In this document: in pieces, positions 36,200 through 49,249 of the stretch
Layout: each line of letters begins with the position of its first letter
Numbering within the stretch: the stretch's first letter is position 1
Assembly: GCF_051014685.1 (NCBI RefSeq)
Contig: NW_027478961.1
Span: 186,001-250,000 of the forward strand
Direction: 5' to 3'
From: Ptiloglossa arizonensis
Lineage: Eukaryota > Arthropoda > Insecta > Hymenoptera > Colletidae
Length of the DNA stretch: 64,000 nt
The notes under the pieces: generated by a model
Told to the model about the DNA's origin: nothing
Database searches by the model: none
What the model saw: the letters and a program-made list of their open reading frames with translations, nothing else
Position numbers and translations under genes: made by a program

Positions 36200-37310
36200 A
36201 ACCAGAATGGGCTAGGGAAAACATACACATACTGTTGTAATCGGGCGAGTTTCTACTTTCAGACGCAACAGGAATTTTTGGGTTCGGTAAATCCGTTCGC
36301 GAGATATGGGACTTTGAAGCTAAGAAATGGTTGACAAGACAACAAATTTTTCGCAACTCTGCTGCTCCAATCGCTTAACCAGAATGCCCTAGGGGAAAAA
36401 TACACGTACCCTTGTAATCTGGCTAGTTTCTACTTTCAAATGCAATAGGAATTCTTGGGTTAGGACAATCCGTTCGCGAGATATGAGAGTTTGAAGCTAA
36501 GAAATGGTTGAGAAGACAACAAATTTTTCGCAATTCTGCTGCACCAAACGCTTAACCAGAATGGGCTAGGGAAAACATACACATACTGTTGTAATCGGGC
36601 GTGTTTCTACTTTCAGACGCAACAGGAATTTTTGGGTTAGGTCAATCCGTTCGCGAGATATGGGAGTTTGAAGCTAAGAAATTGTTTAGAAGACAACAAA
36701 TTTTTCGCAATTCTGCTGCATCAAACGCTTAACCAGAATGGGCTAGGGAAAACATACACATACCGTTGTAATCGGGCGAGTTTCTACTTTCAGACGCAAC
36801 AGGAATTTTTGGGTTCGGTAAATCCGTTCGCGAGATATGGGACTTTGAAGCTAAGAAATGGTTGACAAGACAACAAATTTTTCGCAACTCTGCTGCTCCA
36901 ATCGCTTAACCAGAATGCCCTAGGGGAAAAATACACGTACCCTTGTAATCTGGCTAGTTTCTACTTTCAAATGCAATAGGAATTCTTGGGTTAGGACAAT
37001 CCGTTCGCGAGATATGAGAGTTTGAAGCTAAGAAATGGTTGAGAAGACAACAAATTTTTCGCAATTCTGCTGCACCAAACGCTTAACCAGAATGGGCTAG
37101 GGAAAACATACACATACTGTTGTAATCGGGCGTGTTTCTACTTTCAGACGCAACAGGAATTTTTGGGTTAGGTCAATCCGTTCGCGAGATATGGGAGTTT
37201 GAAGCTAAGAAATTGTTTAGAAGACAACAAATTTTTCGCAATTCTGCTGCATCAAACGCTTAACCAGAATGGGCTAGGGAAAACATACACATACCGTTGT
37301 AATCGGGCGA
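36200..37310. repeat. 531-bp higher-order repeat (3 monomers), two copies
   Basis: The private variant CGGGCGTGTTTCTAC appears at about 36596 and 37127, 531 bp apart, with the same three-monomer order around it (GGTTCGGTAAATCC, then CACGTACCCTTG, then ACATACTGTTG). 531 is exactly three monomers, the shortest higher-order period I found. Confidence 0.82.
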
Positions 37311-40300
37311 GTTTCTACTTTCAGACGCAACAGGAATTTTTGGGTTAGGTCAATCCGTTCGCGAGATATGGGAGTTTGAAGCCAAGAAATGGTTGAGAAG
37401 GCAAAAAATTTTTCGCAATACTGCTGCTCGAAACGCTTAACCAGAATGGCCTAGGGAAAAAATACACATACCGTTGAAATCGGGCGAGTTTCTACTTTCA
37501 AATGCAATAGGAGTTTTTGGGTCAGGTCGATCCGTTCGCGAGATATGAGAGTTTGAAGCTAAGAAATGGTTGAGAGGACAACAAATTTTTCCCAAATCTG
37601 CTGCTCCGAACGCTTAACCAGAATGGCCTAGGGTTAAAAATACACATACTATTGTAATCGGGCGAGTTTCTATTTTCAGACGCAACAGGAATTTGTGGGT
37701 TAGGACAATCCGTTCGCGAGATATGGGAGTTTGAAGCTAAGAAATGGTTGAGGAGGCAACAAATTTTTCGCAAATCTGCTGCTCCAAACGCTTAACCAGA
37801 ATGGCCTAGGGAAAAAATAAACATACCGCTGTAGTCGGGCGAGTTTCTACTTTCAGATGCAATAGCAATTTTTGGGTTAGGTCAATCCGTTCGCGAGATA
37901 TGAGAGTTTGAAGCTAAGAAATGGTTGAGAAGACAACAAATTTTTCGCAATTCTGCTGCTCCAAACGCTTAACCAGAATGGCCTAGGGAAAAAATACGCA
38001 TACCGTTGGAATCGGGCGAGTTTCTACTTTCAGACGCAGCAGGAATTTTTGGGTTTGGTCAATCCGTTCGTGAGGTATGGGACTTTGAAGCTAAGAAATG
38101 GTTGAGAAGACAACAAATTTTTCGCAATTATGCTACTCCAAACGCTTAACCAGAATGGCCTAGGGAAAAAATACACATACCGTTGTAATCGGGCGAGTTT
38201 CTACTTTCAGATGCAATAGGAATTTTTGAGTTAGGTCAATCCGTTCGCGAGATATGGGAGTTTGAAGCTAAGAAATGGTTGAGGAGGCAACAAATTTTTC
38301 GCAAATCTGCTGCTCCAAACGCTTAACCAGAATGGCCTAGGGAAAAAATAAACATACCGCTGTAGTCGGGCGAGTTTCTACTTTCAGATGCAATAGCAAT
38401 TTTTGGGTTAGGTCACTCCGTTCGTGAAATATGGGAGTTTGAAGCCAAGAAATGGTTGAGAAGGCAAAAAATTTTTCACAATTCTGCTGCTCCAAACGCT
38501 TAACCAGAATGGCCTAGGGAAAAAATACGGATACCGTTGGAATCGGGCGAGTTTCTACTTTCAGACGCAGAAGGAATTTTTGGGTTTGGTCAATCCGTTC
38601 GCGAGATATGGGACTTTGAAGCTCAGAAATGGTTGAGAAGACAACAAATTTTTCGCAATTCTGTTGCTCCAAACGCTTAACCAGAATGGCCTAGGGAAAA
38701 AATAAACATACCGCTGTAGTCGGGCGAGTTTCTACTTTCAGATGCAATAGCAATTTTTGGGTTAGGTCACTCCGTTCGTGAGATATGGGAGTTTGAAGCC
38801 AAGAAATGGTTGAGAAGGCAAAAAATTTTTCACAATTCTGCTGCTCCAAACGCTTAACCAGAATGGCCTAGGGAAAAAATACGCATACCGTTGTAATCGG
38901 GCGAGTTTCTACTTTCAGTTACAATAGGAATTTTTGGGTTCGGTAAATCCGTTCGCGAGATATGGGACTTTGAAGCTAAGAAATGGTTGACAAGACAACA
39001 AATTTTTCGCAACTCTGCTGCTCCAATCGCTTAACCAGAATGCCCTAGGGGAAAAATACACGTACCCTTGTAATCTGGCTAGTTTCTACTTTCAAATGCA
39101 ATAGGAATTCTTGGGTTAGGACAATCCGTTCGCGAGATATGAGAGTTTGAAGCTAAGAAATGGTTGAGAAGACAACAAATTTTTCGCAATTCTGCTGCTC
39201 CAAACGCTTAACCCGAATGGCCTAGGGAAAAAATACGCATACCGTTGGAATCGGGCGAGTTTCTACTTTCAGACGCAGCAGGAATTTTTGGGTTTGGTCA
39301 ATCCGTTCGTGAGATATGGGACTTTGAAGCTAAGAAATGGTTGAGAAGACAACAAATTTTTCGCAATTCTGCTACTCCAAACGCTTAACCAGAATGGCCT
39401 AGGGAAAAAATACACATACCGTTGTAATCGGGCGAGTTTCTACTTTCAGATGCAATAGGAATTTTTGGGTTAGGTCAATCCGTTCGCGAGATATGGGAGT
39501 TTGAAGCTAAGAAATGGTTGAGGAGGCAACAAATTTTTCGCAAATCTGCTGCTCCAAACGCTTAACCAGAATGGCCTAGGCAAAAAATAAACATACCGCT
39601 GTAGTCGGGCGAGTTTCTACTTTCAGATGCAATAGCAATTTTTGGGTTAGGTCACTCCGTTCGTGAAATATGGGAGTTTGAAGCCAAGAAATGGTTGAGA
39701 AGGCAAAAAATTTTTCACAATTCTGCTGCTCCAAACGCTTAACCAGAATGGCCTAGGGAAAAAATACGCATACCGTTGGAATCGGGCGAGTTTCTACTTT
39801 CAGACGCAGCAGGAATTTTTGGGTTTGGTCAATCCGTTCGTGAGATATGGGACTTTGAAGCTAAGAAATGGTTGAGAAGACAACAAATTTTTCGCAATTC
39901 TGCTACTCCAAACGCTTAACCAGAATGGCCTAGGGAAAAAATACACATACCGTTGTAATCGGGCGAGTTTCTACTTTCAGATGCAATAGGAATTTTTGGG
40001 TTAGGTCAATCCGTTCGCGAGATATGGGAGTTTGAAACTAAGAAATGGTTGAGGAGGCAACAAATTTTTCGCAAATCTGCTGCTCCAAACGCTTAACCAG
40101 AATGGCCTAGGGAAAAAATGCGCATACCGTTGTAATCGGGCGAGTTTCTACTTTCAGACGCAGAAGGAATTTTTGGGTTTCGTCAATCCGTTCGCGAGAT
40201 AAGGGACTTTGAAGCTAAGAAATGGTTGACAAGACAACAAATTTTTCGCACTTCTGCTGCTCCAAACGCTTAACCAGAATGCCCTAGGGACAAAATACAC

Positions 40301-40659
40301 ATACCGTTGTAATAGGGCGAGTTTCTGCTTTCAGATGCAATAGGAATTTTTCGGTTAAGTCAATCCGTTCGCGAGATATGGGAGTTTGAAGCTAAGAAAT
40401 TGTTTAGAAGACAACAAATTTTTCGCAATTCTGCTGCACCAAACGCTTAACCAGAATGGGCTAGGGAAAACATACACATACCTTTGTAATCGGGCGAGTT
40501 TCTACTTTCAGACGCAACAGGAATTTTTGGGTTAGGTCAATCCGTTCGCGAGATATGAGAGTGTGAAGCTAAGAAATGGTTGAGAGGACAACAAATTTTT
40601 CGCAAATCTGCTGCTCCGAACGCTTAACCAGAATGGCCTAGGGTTAAAAATACACATAC

Positions 40660-43600
40660 CGTTGTAATCGGGCGAGTTTCTACTTTCAGACGCAACAAGA
40701 ATTTTTGGGTTAGGTCAATCTGTTCGCGAGATATGAGAGTTTGAAGCTAAGAAATGGTTGAGAAGACAACAAATTTTTCGCAATTCTGCTGCTCCAAACG
40801 CTTAACCAGAATGGCCTAGGGAAAAAATACGCATACCGTTGGAATCGGGCGAGTTTCTACTTTCAGACGCAGCAGGAATTTTTGGGTTTGGTCAATCCGT
40901 TCGTGAGGTATGGGACTTTGAAGCTAAGAAATGGTTGAGAAGACAACAAATTTTTCGCAATTCTGCTACTCCAAACGCTTAACCAGAATGGCCTAGGGAA
41001 AAAATAAACATACCGCTGTAGTCGGACGAGTTTCTACTTTCAGATGCAATAGCAATTTTTGGGTTAGGTCACTCCGTTCGTGAAATATGGGAGTTTGAAG
41101 CCAAGAAATGGTTGAGAAGGCAAAAAATTTTTCACAATTCTGCTGCTCCAAACGCTTAACCAGAATGGCCTAGGGAAAAAATACGCATACCGTTGTAATC
41201 GGGCGAGTTTCTACTTTCAGTTACAATAGGAATTTTTGGGTTCGGTAAATCCGTTCGCGAGATATGGGACTTTGAAGCTAAGAAATGGTTGACAAGACAA
41301 CAAATGTTTCGCAACTCTGCTGCTCCAATCGCTTAACCAGAATGCCCTAGGGGAAAAATACACGTACCCTTGTAATCTGGCTAGTTTCTACTTTCAAATG
41401 CAATAGGAATTCTTGGGTTAGGACAATCCGTTCGCGAGATATGAGAGCTTGAAGCTAAGAAATGGTTGAGAAGACAACAAATTTTTCGCAATTCTGCTGC
41501 CCCAAACGCTTAACCAGAATGGCCTAGGGAAAAAATACGCATACCGTTGGAATCGGGCGAGTTTCTACTTTCAGACGCAGCAGGAATTTTGGGGTTTGGT
41601 CAATCCGTTCGTGAGATATGGGACTTTGAAGCTAAGAAATGGTTGAGAAGACAACAAATTTTTCGCAATTCTGCTACTCCAAACGCTTAACCAGAATGGC
41701 CTAGGGAAAAAATACGCATACCGTTGGAATCGGGCGAGTTTCTACTTTCAGACGCAGCAGGAATTTTTGGGTTTGGTCAATCCGTTCGTGAGATATGGGA
41801 CTTTGAAGCTAAGAAATGGTTGAGAAGACAACAAATTTTTCGCAATTCTGCTACTCCAAACGCTTAACCAGAATGGCCTAGGGAAAAAATACACATACCG
41901 TTGTAATCGGGCGAGTTTCTACTTTCAGATGCAATAGGAATTTTTGGGTTAGGTCAATCCGTTCGCGAGATATGGGAGTTTGAAACTAAGAAATGGTTGA
42001 GGAGGCAACAAATTTTTCGCAAATCTGCTGCTCCAAACGCTTAACCAGAATGGCCTAGGGAAAAAATGCGCATACCGTTGTAATCGGGCGAGTTTCTACT
42101 TTCAGACGCAGAAGGAATTTTTGGGTTTCGTCAATCCGTTCGCGAGATAAGGGACTTTGAAGCTAAGAAATGGTTGACAAGACAACAAATTTTTCGCACT
42201 TCTGCTGCTCCAAACGCTTAACCAGAATGCCCTAGGGACAAAATACACATACCGTTGTAATAGGGCGAGTTTCTGCTTTCAGATGCAATAGGAATTTTTC
42301 GGTTAAGTCAATCCGTTCGCGAGATATGGGAGTTTGAAGCTAAGAAATTGTTTAGAAGACAACAAATTTTTCGCAATTCTGCTGCACCAAACGCTTAACC
42401 AGAATGGGCTAGGGAAAACATACACATACCTTTGTAATCGGGCGAGTTTCTACTTTCAGACGCAACAGGAATTTTTGGGTTAGGTCAATCCGTTCGCGAG
42501 ATATGAGAGTGTGAAGCTAAGAAATGGTTGAGAGGACAACAAATTTTTCGCAAATCTGCTGCTCCGAACGCTTAACCAGAATGGCCTAGGGTTAAAAATA
42601 CACATACCGTTGTAATCGGGCGAGTTTCTACTTTCAGACGCAACAAGAATTTTTGGGTTAGGTCAATCCGTTCGCGAGATATGAGAGTTTGAAGCTAAGA
42701 AATGGTTGAGAAGACAACAAATTTTTCGCAATTCTGCTGCTCCAAACGCTTAACCAGAATGGCCTAGGGAAAAAATACGCATACCGTTGGAATCGGGCGA
42801 GTTTCTACTTTCAGACGCAGCAGGAATTTTTGGGTTTGGTCAATCCGTTCGTGAGGTATGGGACTTTGAAGCTAAGAAATGGTTGAGAAGACAACAAATT
42901 TTTCGCAATTCTGCTACTCCAAACGCTTAACCAGAATGGCCTAGGGAAAAAATAAACATACCGCTGTAGTCGGACGAGTTTCTACTTTCAGATGCAATAG
43001 CAATTTTTGGGTTAGGTCACTCCGTTCGTGAAATATGGGAGTTTGAAGCCAAGAAATGGTTGAGAAGGCAAAAAATTTTTCACAATTCTGCTGCTCCAAA
43101 CGCTTAACCAGAATGGCCTAGGGAAAAAATACGCATACCGTTGTAATCGGGCGAGTTTCTACTTTCAGTTACAATAGGAATTTTTGGGTTCGGTAAATCC
43201 GTTCGCGAGATATGGGACTTTGAAGCTAAGAAATGGTTGACAAGACAACAAATGTTTCGCAACTCTGCTGCTCCAATCGCTTAACCAGAATGCCCTAGGG
43301 GAAAAATACACGTACCCTTGTAATCTGGCTAGTTTCTACTTTCAAATGCAATAGGAATTCTTGGGTTAGGACAATCCGTTCGCGAGATATGAGAGCTTGA
43401 AGCTAAGAAATGGTTGAGAAGACAACAAATTTTTCGCAATTCTGCTGCCCCAAACGCTTAACCAGAATGGCCTAGGGAAAAAATACGCATACCGTTGGAA
43501 TCGGGCGAGTTTCTACTTTCAGACGCAGCAGGAATTTTGGGGTTTGGTCAATCCGTTCGTGAGATATGGGACTTTGAAGCTAAGAAATGGTTGAGAAGAC

Positions 43601-44185
43601 AACAAATTTTTCGCAATTCTGCTACTCCAAACGCTTAACCAGAATGGCCTAGGGAAAAAATACGCATACCGTTGGAATCGGGCGAGTTTCTACTTTCAGA
43701 CGCAGCAGGAATTTTTGGGTTTGGTCAATCCGTTCGTGAGATATGGGACTTTGAAGCTAAGAAATGGTTGAGAAGACAACAAATTTTTCGCAATTCTGCT
43801 ACTCCAAACGCTTAACCAGAATGGCCTAGGGAAAAAATACACATACCGTTGTAATCGGGCGAGTTTCTACTTTCAGATGCAATAGGAATTTTTGGGTTAG
43901 GTCAATCCGTTCGCGAGATATGGGAGTTTGAAGCTAAGAAATGGTTGAGGAGGCAACAAATTTTTCGCAAATCTGCTGCTCCAAACGCTTAACCAGAATG
44001 GCCTAGGGAAAAAATGCGCATACCGTTGTAATCGGGCGAGTTTCTACTTTCAGACGCAGAAGGAATTTTTGGGTTTCGTCAATCCGTTCGCGAGATAAGG
44101 GAGTTTGAAGCTAAGAAATGGTTGACAAGACAACAAATTTTTCGCACTTCTGCTGCTCCAAACGCTTAACCAGAATGCCCTAGGG
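40660..44185. repeat. 1948-bp higher-order repeat (11 monomers), 1.8 copies
   Basis: The GGGTTAAAAATAC monomer starting near 40641 recurs near 42589, 1948 bp later, and the monomers between are repeated in order to about 44185. Rare shared changes include CAAATGTTTCGC and GAATTTTGGGG. The length equals that of the unit at 6.3-10.2 kb, but the monomer content is different, so the two arose separately. The block after mariner copy 3 (23600 onward) is a related arrangement with one extra monomer. Confidence 0.83.
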
Positions 44186-44239
44186 AAAAAATACACATAC
44201 CGTTGTAATCGGGCGAGTTTCTACTTTCAGACGCAGAAG

Positions 44240-47200
44240 GAATTTTTGGGTTTGGTCAATCCGTTCGCGAGATATGGGACTTTGAAGCTAAGAAATGGTC
44301 GAGAAGACAACAAATTTTTCGCACTTCTGCTGCTCCAAACGCTTAACCAGAATGCCCTAGGGAAAAAATACACATACCGTTGTAATCGGGCGAGTTTCTA
44401 CTTTCAGACGCAGAAGGAATTTTTGCGTTAGGTCAATCCGTTCGCGAGATATGGGAGTTTGAAGCTAAGAAATGGTCGAGAAGACAACAAATTTTTCGCA
44501 AATCTGCTGCTCCAAACGCTTAACCAGAATGGCCTAAGGAAAAAATACGCATACCGTTGTAATCGGGCGAGTTTCTACTTTCAAATGCAGCAGGAATTTT
44601 TGGGTTTGGTCAATCCGTTCGTGAGATATGGGACTTTGAAGCTAAGAAATGGTTGAGGAGGCAACAAATTTTTCGCAAATCTGCTGCTCCAAACGCTTAA
44701 CCAGAATGGCCTAGGGAAAAAATAAACATACCGCTGTAGTCGGGCGAGTTTCTACTTTCAGATGCAATAGCAATTTTTGGGTTAGGTCACTCCGTTCGTG
44801 AAATATGGGAGTTTGAAGCCAAGAAATGGTTGAGAAGGCAAAAAATTTTTCACAATTCTGCTGCTCCAAACGCTTAACCAGAATGGCCTAGGGAAAAAAT
44901 ACGCATACCGTTGGAATCGGGCGAGTTTCTACTTTCAGACGCAGCAGGAATTTTTGGGTTTGGTCAATCCATTCGTGAGATATGGGACTTTGAAGCTAAG
45001 AAATGGTTGAGAAGACAACAAATTTTTCGCAATTCTGCTACTCCAAACGCTTAACCAGAATGGCCTAGGGAAAAAATACACATACCGTTGTAATCGGGCG
45101 AGTTTCTACTTTCAGATGCAATAGGAATATTTGGGTTAGGTCAATCCGTTCGCGAGATATGGGAGTTTGAAGCTAAGAAATGGTTGAGGAGGCAACAAAT
45201 TTTTCGCAAATCTGCTGCTCCAAACGCTTAACCAGAATGGCCTAGGGAAAAAATGCGCATACCGTTGTAATCGGGCGAGTTTCTACTTTCAGACGCAGAA
45301 GGAATTTTTGGGTTTCGTCAATCCGTTCGCGAGATAAGGGACTTTGAAGCTAAGAAATGGTTGACAAGACAACAAATTTTCGCACTTCTGCTGCTCCAAA
45401 CGCTTAACCAGAATGCCCTAGGTAAAAAATACACATACCGTTGTAATCGGGCGAGTTTCTACTTTCAGACGCAGAAGGAATTTTTGGGTTTGGTCAATCC
45501 GTTCGCGAGATATGGGACTTTGAAGCTAAGAAATGGTCGAGAAGACAACAAATTGTTCGCAAATCTGCTGCTCCAAACGCTTAACCAGAATGGCCTAGGG
45601 AAAAAATACGCATACCGTTGTAATCGGGCGAGTTTCTACTTTCAAATGCAGCAGGAATTTTTGGGTTTGGTCAATCCGTTCGTGAGATATGGGACTTTGA
45701 AGCTAAGAAATGGTTGAGAAGACAACAAATTTTTCGCAATTCTGCTACTCCAAACGCTTAACCAGAATGGCCTAGGGAAAAAATACACATACCGTTGTAA
45801 TCGGGCGAGTTTCTACTTTCAGATGCAATAGGAATTTTTGGGTTAGGTCAATCCGTTCGCGAGATATGGGAGTTTGAAGCTAAGAAATGGTTGAGGAGGC
45901 AACAAATTTTTCGCAAATCTGCTGCTCCAAACGCTTAACCAGAATGGCCTAGGGAAAAAATGCGCGTACCGTTGTAATCGGGCGAGTTTCTACTTTCAGA
46001 CGCAGAAGGAATTTTTGGGTTTGGTCAATCCGTTCGCGAGATAAGGGACTTTGAAGCTAAGAAATGGTTGACAAGACAACAAATTTTTCGCAATTCTGCT
46101 GCTCCAAACGCTTAACCAGAATGGTCTAGGGGAAAAATACACATACCGTTGTAATCGGGAGAGTTTCTACTTTCAGACGCAATAGGAATTTTTCGGTTAA
46201 GTCAATCCGTTAGCGAGATATGGGAGTTTGAAGCTAAGAAATGGTTTAGGAGACAACAAATTTTTCGCACTTCAGCTGCTCCAATCGCTTAACAAGAATG
46301 GCCTAGGGGAAAAATATACGTACCGTTGTAATCGGGCGAGTTTCTACTTTCAAATGCAACAGGAATTGTTGGGTTAGTTCAATCCGTTAGCGAGATATGG
46401 GAGTTTGAAGGCAAGAAATGGTTGAGAGGGCAAAAAATTTTTCGCAATTCTGCTGCTCCAAACGCTTAACCAGAATGCCCTAGGGAAAAAATACACATAC
46501 CGTTGTAATCGGGCGAGTTTCTACTTTCAGATGCAATAGGAATTTTTGGGTTAGGACAACCCGTTCGCGAGATATGGGAGTTTGAAGCCAAGAAATGGTT
46601 GAGAAGGCAAAAAATTTTTCGCAATTCTGCTGCTCCAAACGCTTAACCAGAATGCCCTAGGGACAAAATACACATACCGTTGTAATCGGGCGAGTTTCTA
46701 CTTTCAGACGCAACAGGAATCTTTGGGTTAGGTCAATCCGTTCGCGAGATATGAGAGTTTGAATCTAAGAAATGGTCGAGAAGACAACAAATTTTTCGCA
46801 CTTCTGCTGCTCCAAACGCTTAACCAGAATGCCCTAGGGAAAAAATACACATACCGTTGTAATCGGGCGAGTTTCTACTTTCAGACGCAGCAGGAATTTT
46901 TGGGTTTGGTCAATCCGTTCGTGAGATATGGGACTTTGAAGCTAAGAAATGGTTGAGAAGACAACAAATTTTTCGCAATTCTGCTACTCCAAACGCTTAA
47001 CCAGAATGGCCTAGGGAAAAAATACACATACCGTTGTAATCGGGCGAGTTTCTACTTTCAGATGCAATAGGAATTTTTGGGTTAGGTCAATCCGTTCGCG
47101 AGATATGGGAGTTTGAAGCTAAGAAATGGTTGAGGAGGCAACAAATTTTTCGCAAATCTGCTGCTCCAAACGCTTAACCAGAATGGCCTAGGGAAAAAAT

Positions 47201-49249
47201 AAACATACCGCTGTAGTCGGGCGAGTTTCTACTTTCAGATGCAATAGCAATTTTTGGGTTAGGTCACTCCGTTCGTGAAATATGGGAGTTTGAAGCCAAG
47301 AAATGGTTGAGAAGGCAAAAAATTTTTCACAATTCTGCTGCTCCAAACGCTTAACCAGAATGGCCTAGGGAAAAAATACGCATACCGTTGGAATCGGGCG
47401 AGTTTCTACTTTCAGACGCAGCAGGAATTTTTGGGTTTGGTCAATCCATTCGTGAGATATGGGACTTTGAAGCTAAGAAATGGTTGAGAAGACAACAAAT
47501 TTTTCGCAATTCTGCTACTCCAAACGCTTAACCAGAATGGCCTAGGGAAAAAATACACATACCGTTGTAATCGGGCGAGTTTCTACTTTCAGATGCAATA
47601 GGAATATTTGGGTTAGGTCAATCCGTTCGCGAGATATGGGAGTTTGAAGCTAAGAAATGGTTGAGGAGGCAACAAATTTTTCGCAAATCTGCTGCTCCAA
47701 ACGCTTAACCAGAATGGCCTAGGGAAAAAATGCGCATACCGTTGTAATCGGGCGAGTTTCTACTTTCAGACGCAGAAGGAATTTTTGGGTTTCGTCAATC
47801 CGTTCGCGAGATAAGGGACTTTGAAGCTAAGAAATGGTTGACAAGACAACAAATTTTCGCACTTCTGCTGCTCCAAACGCTTAACCAGAATGCCCTAGGT
47901 AAAAAATACACATACCGTTGTAATCGGGCGAGTTTCTACTTTCAGACGCAGAAGGAATTTTTGGGATTGGTCAATCCGTTCGCGAGATATGGGACTTTGA
48001 AGATAAGAAATGGTCGAGAAGACAACAAATTGTTCGCAAATCTGCTGCTCCAAACGCTTAACCAGAATGGCCTAGGGAAAAAATACGCATACCGTTGTAA
48101 TCGGGCGAGTTTCTACTTTCAAATGCAGCAGGAATTTTTGGGTTTGGTCAATCCGTTCGTGAGATATGGGACTTTGAAGCTAAGAAATGGTTGAGAAGAC
48201 AACAAATTTTTCGCAATTCTGCTACTCCAAACGCTTAACCAGAATGGCCTAGGGAAAAAATACACATACCGTTGTAATCGGGCGAGTTTCTACTTTCAGA
48301 TGCAATAGGAATTTTTGGGTTAGGTCAATCCGTTCGCGAGATATGGGAGTTTGAAGCTAAGAAATGGTTGAGGAGGCAACAAATTTTTCGCAAATCTGCT
48401 GCTCCAAACGCTTAACCAGAATGGCCTAGGGAAAAAATGCGCGTACCGTTGTAATCGGGCGAGTTTCTACTTTCAGACGCAGAAGGAATTTTTGGGTTTG
48501 GTCAATCCGTTCGCGAGATAAGGGACTTTGAAGCTAAGAAATGGTTGACAAGACAACAAATTTTTCGCAATTCTGCTGCTCCAAACGCTTAACCAGAATG
48601 GTCTAGGGGAAAAATACACATACCGTTGTAATCGGGAGAGTTTCTACTTTCAGACGCAATAGGAATTTTTCGGTTAAGTCAATCCGTTAGCGAGATATGG
48701 GAGTTTGAAGCTAAGAAATGGTTTAGGAGACAACAAATTTTTCGCACTTCAGCTGCTCCAATCGCTTAACAAGAATGGCCTAGGGGAAAAATATACGTAC
48801 CGTTGTAATCGGGCGAGTTTCTACTTTCAAATGCAACAGGAATTGTTGGGTTAGTTCAATCCGTTAGCGAGATATGGGAGTTTGAAGGCAAGAAATGGTT
48901 GAGAGGGCAAAAAATTTTTCGCAATTCTGCTGCTCCAAACGCTTAACCAGAATGCCCTAGGGAAAAAATACACATACCGTTGTAATCGGGCGAGTTTCTA
49001 CTTTCAGATGCAATAGGAATTTTTGGGTTAGGACAACCCGTTCGCGAGATATGGGAGTTTGAAGCCAAGAAATGGTTGAGAAGGCAAAAAATTTTTCGCA
49101 ATTCTGCTGCTCCAAACGCTTAACCAGAATGCCCTAGGGACAAAATACACATACCGTTGTAATCGGGCGAGTTTCTACTTTCAGACGCAACAGGAATCTT
49201 TGGGTTAGGTCAATCCGTTCGCGAGATATGAGAGTTTGAATCTAAGAAA
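44240..49249. repeat. 2477-bp higher-order repeat (14 monomers), two copies
   Basis: Landmarks near 44707, 45361 and 46126 recur 2477 bp later near 47184, 47838 and 48603. 2477 is fourteen monomers less one T lost in a CAAATTTTCGC run near 45378. Copies match until about 46772 and 49249, where one continues AATGGTCGAG and the other AATGCTTGAA. Rare shared variants include CCGTTAGCGAG and GAATTGTTGGG. Confidence 0.83.
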
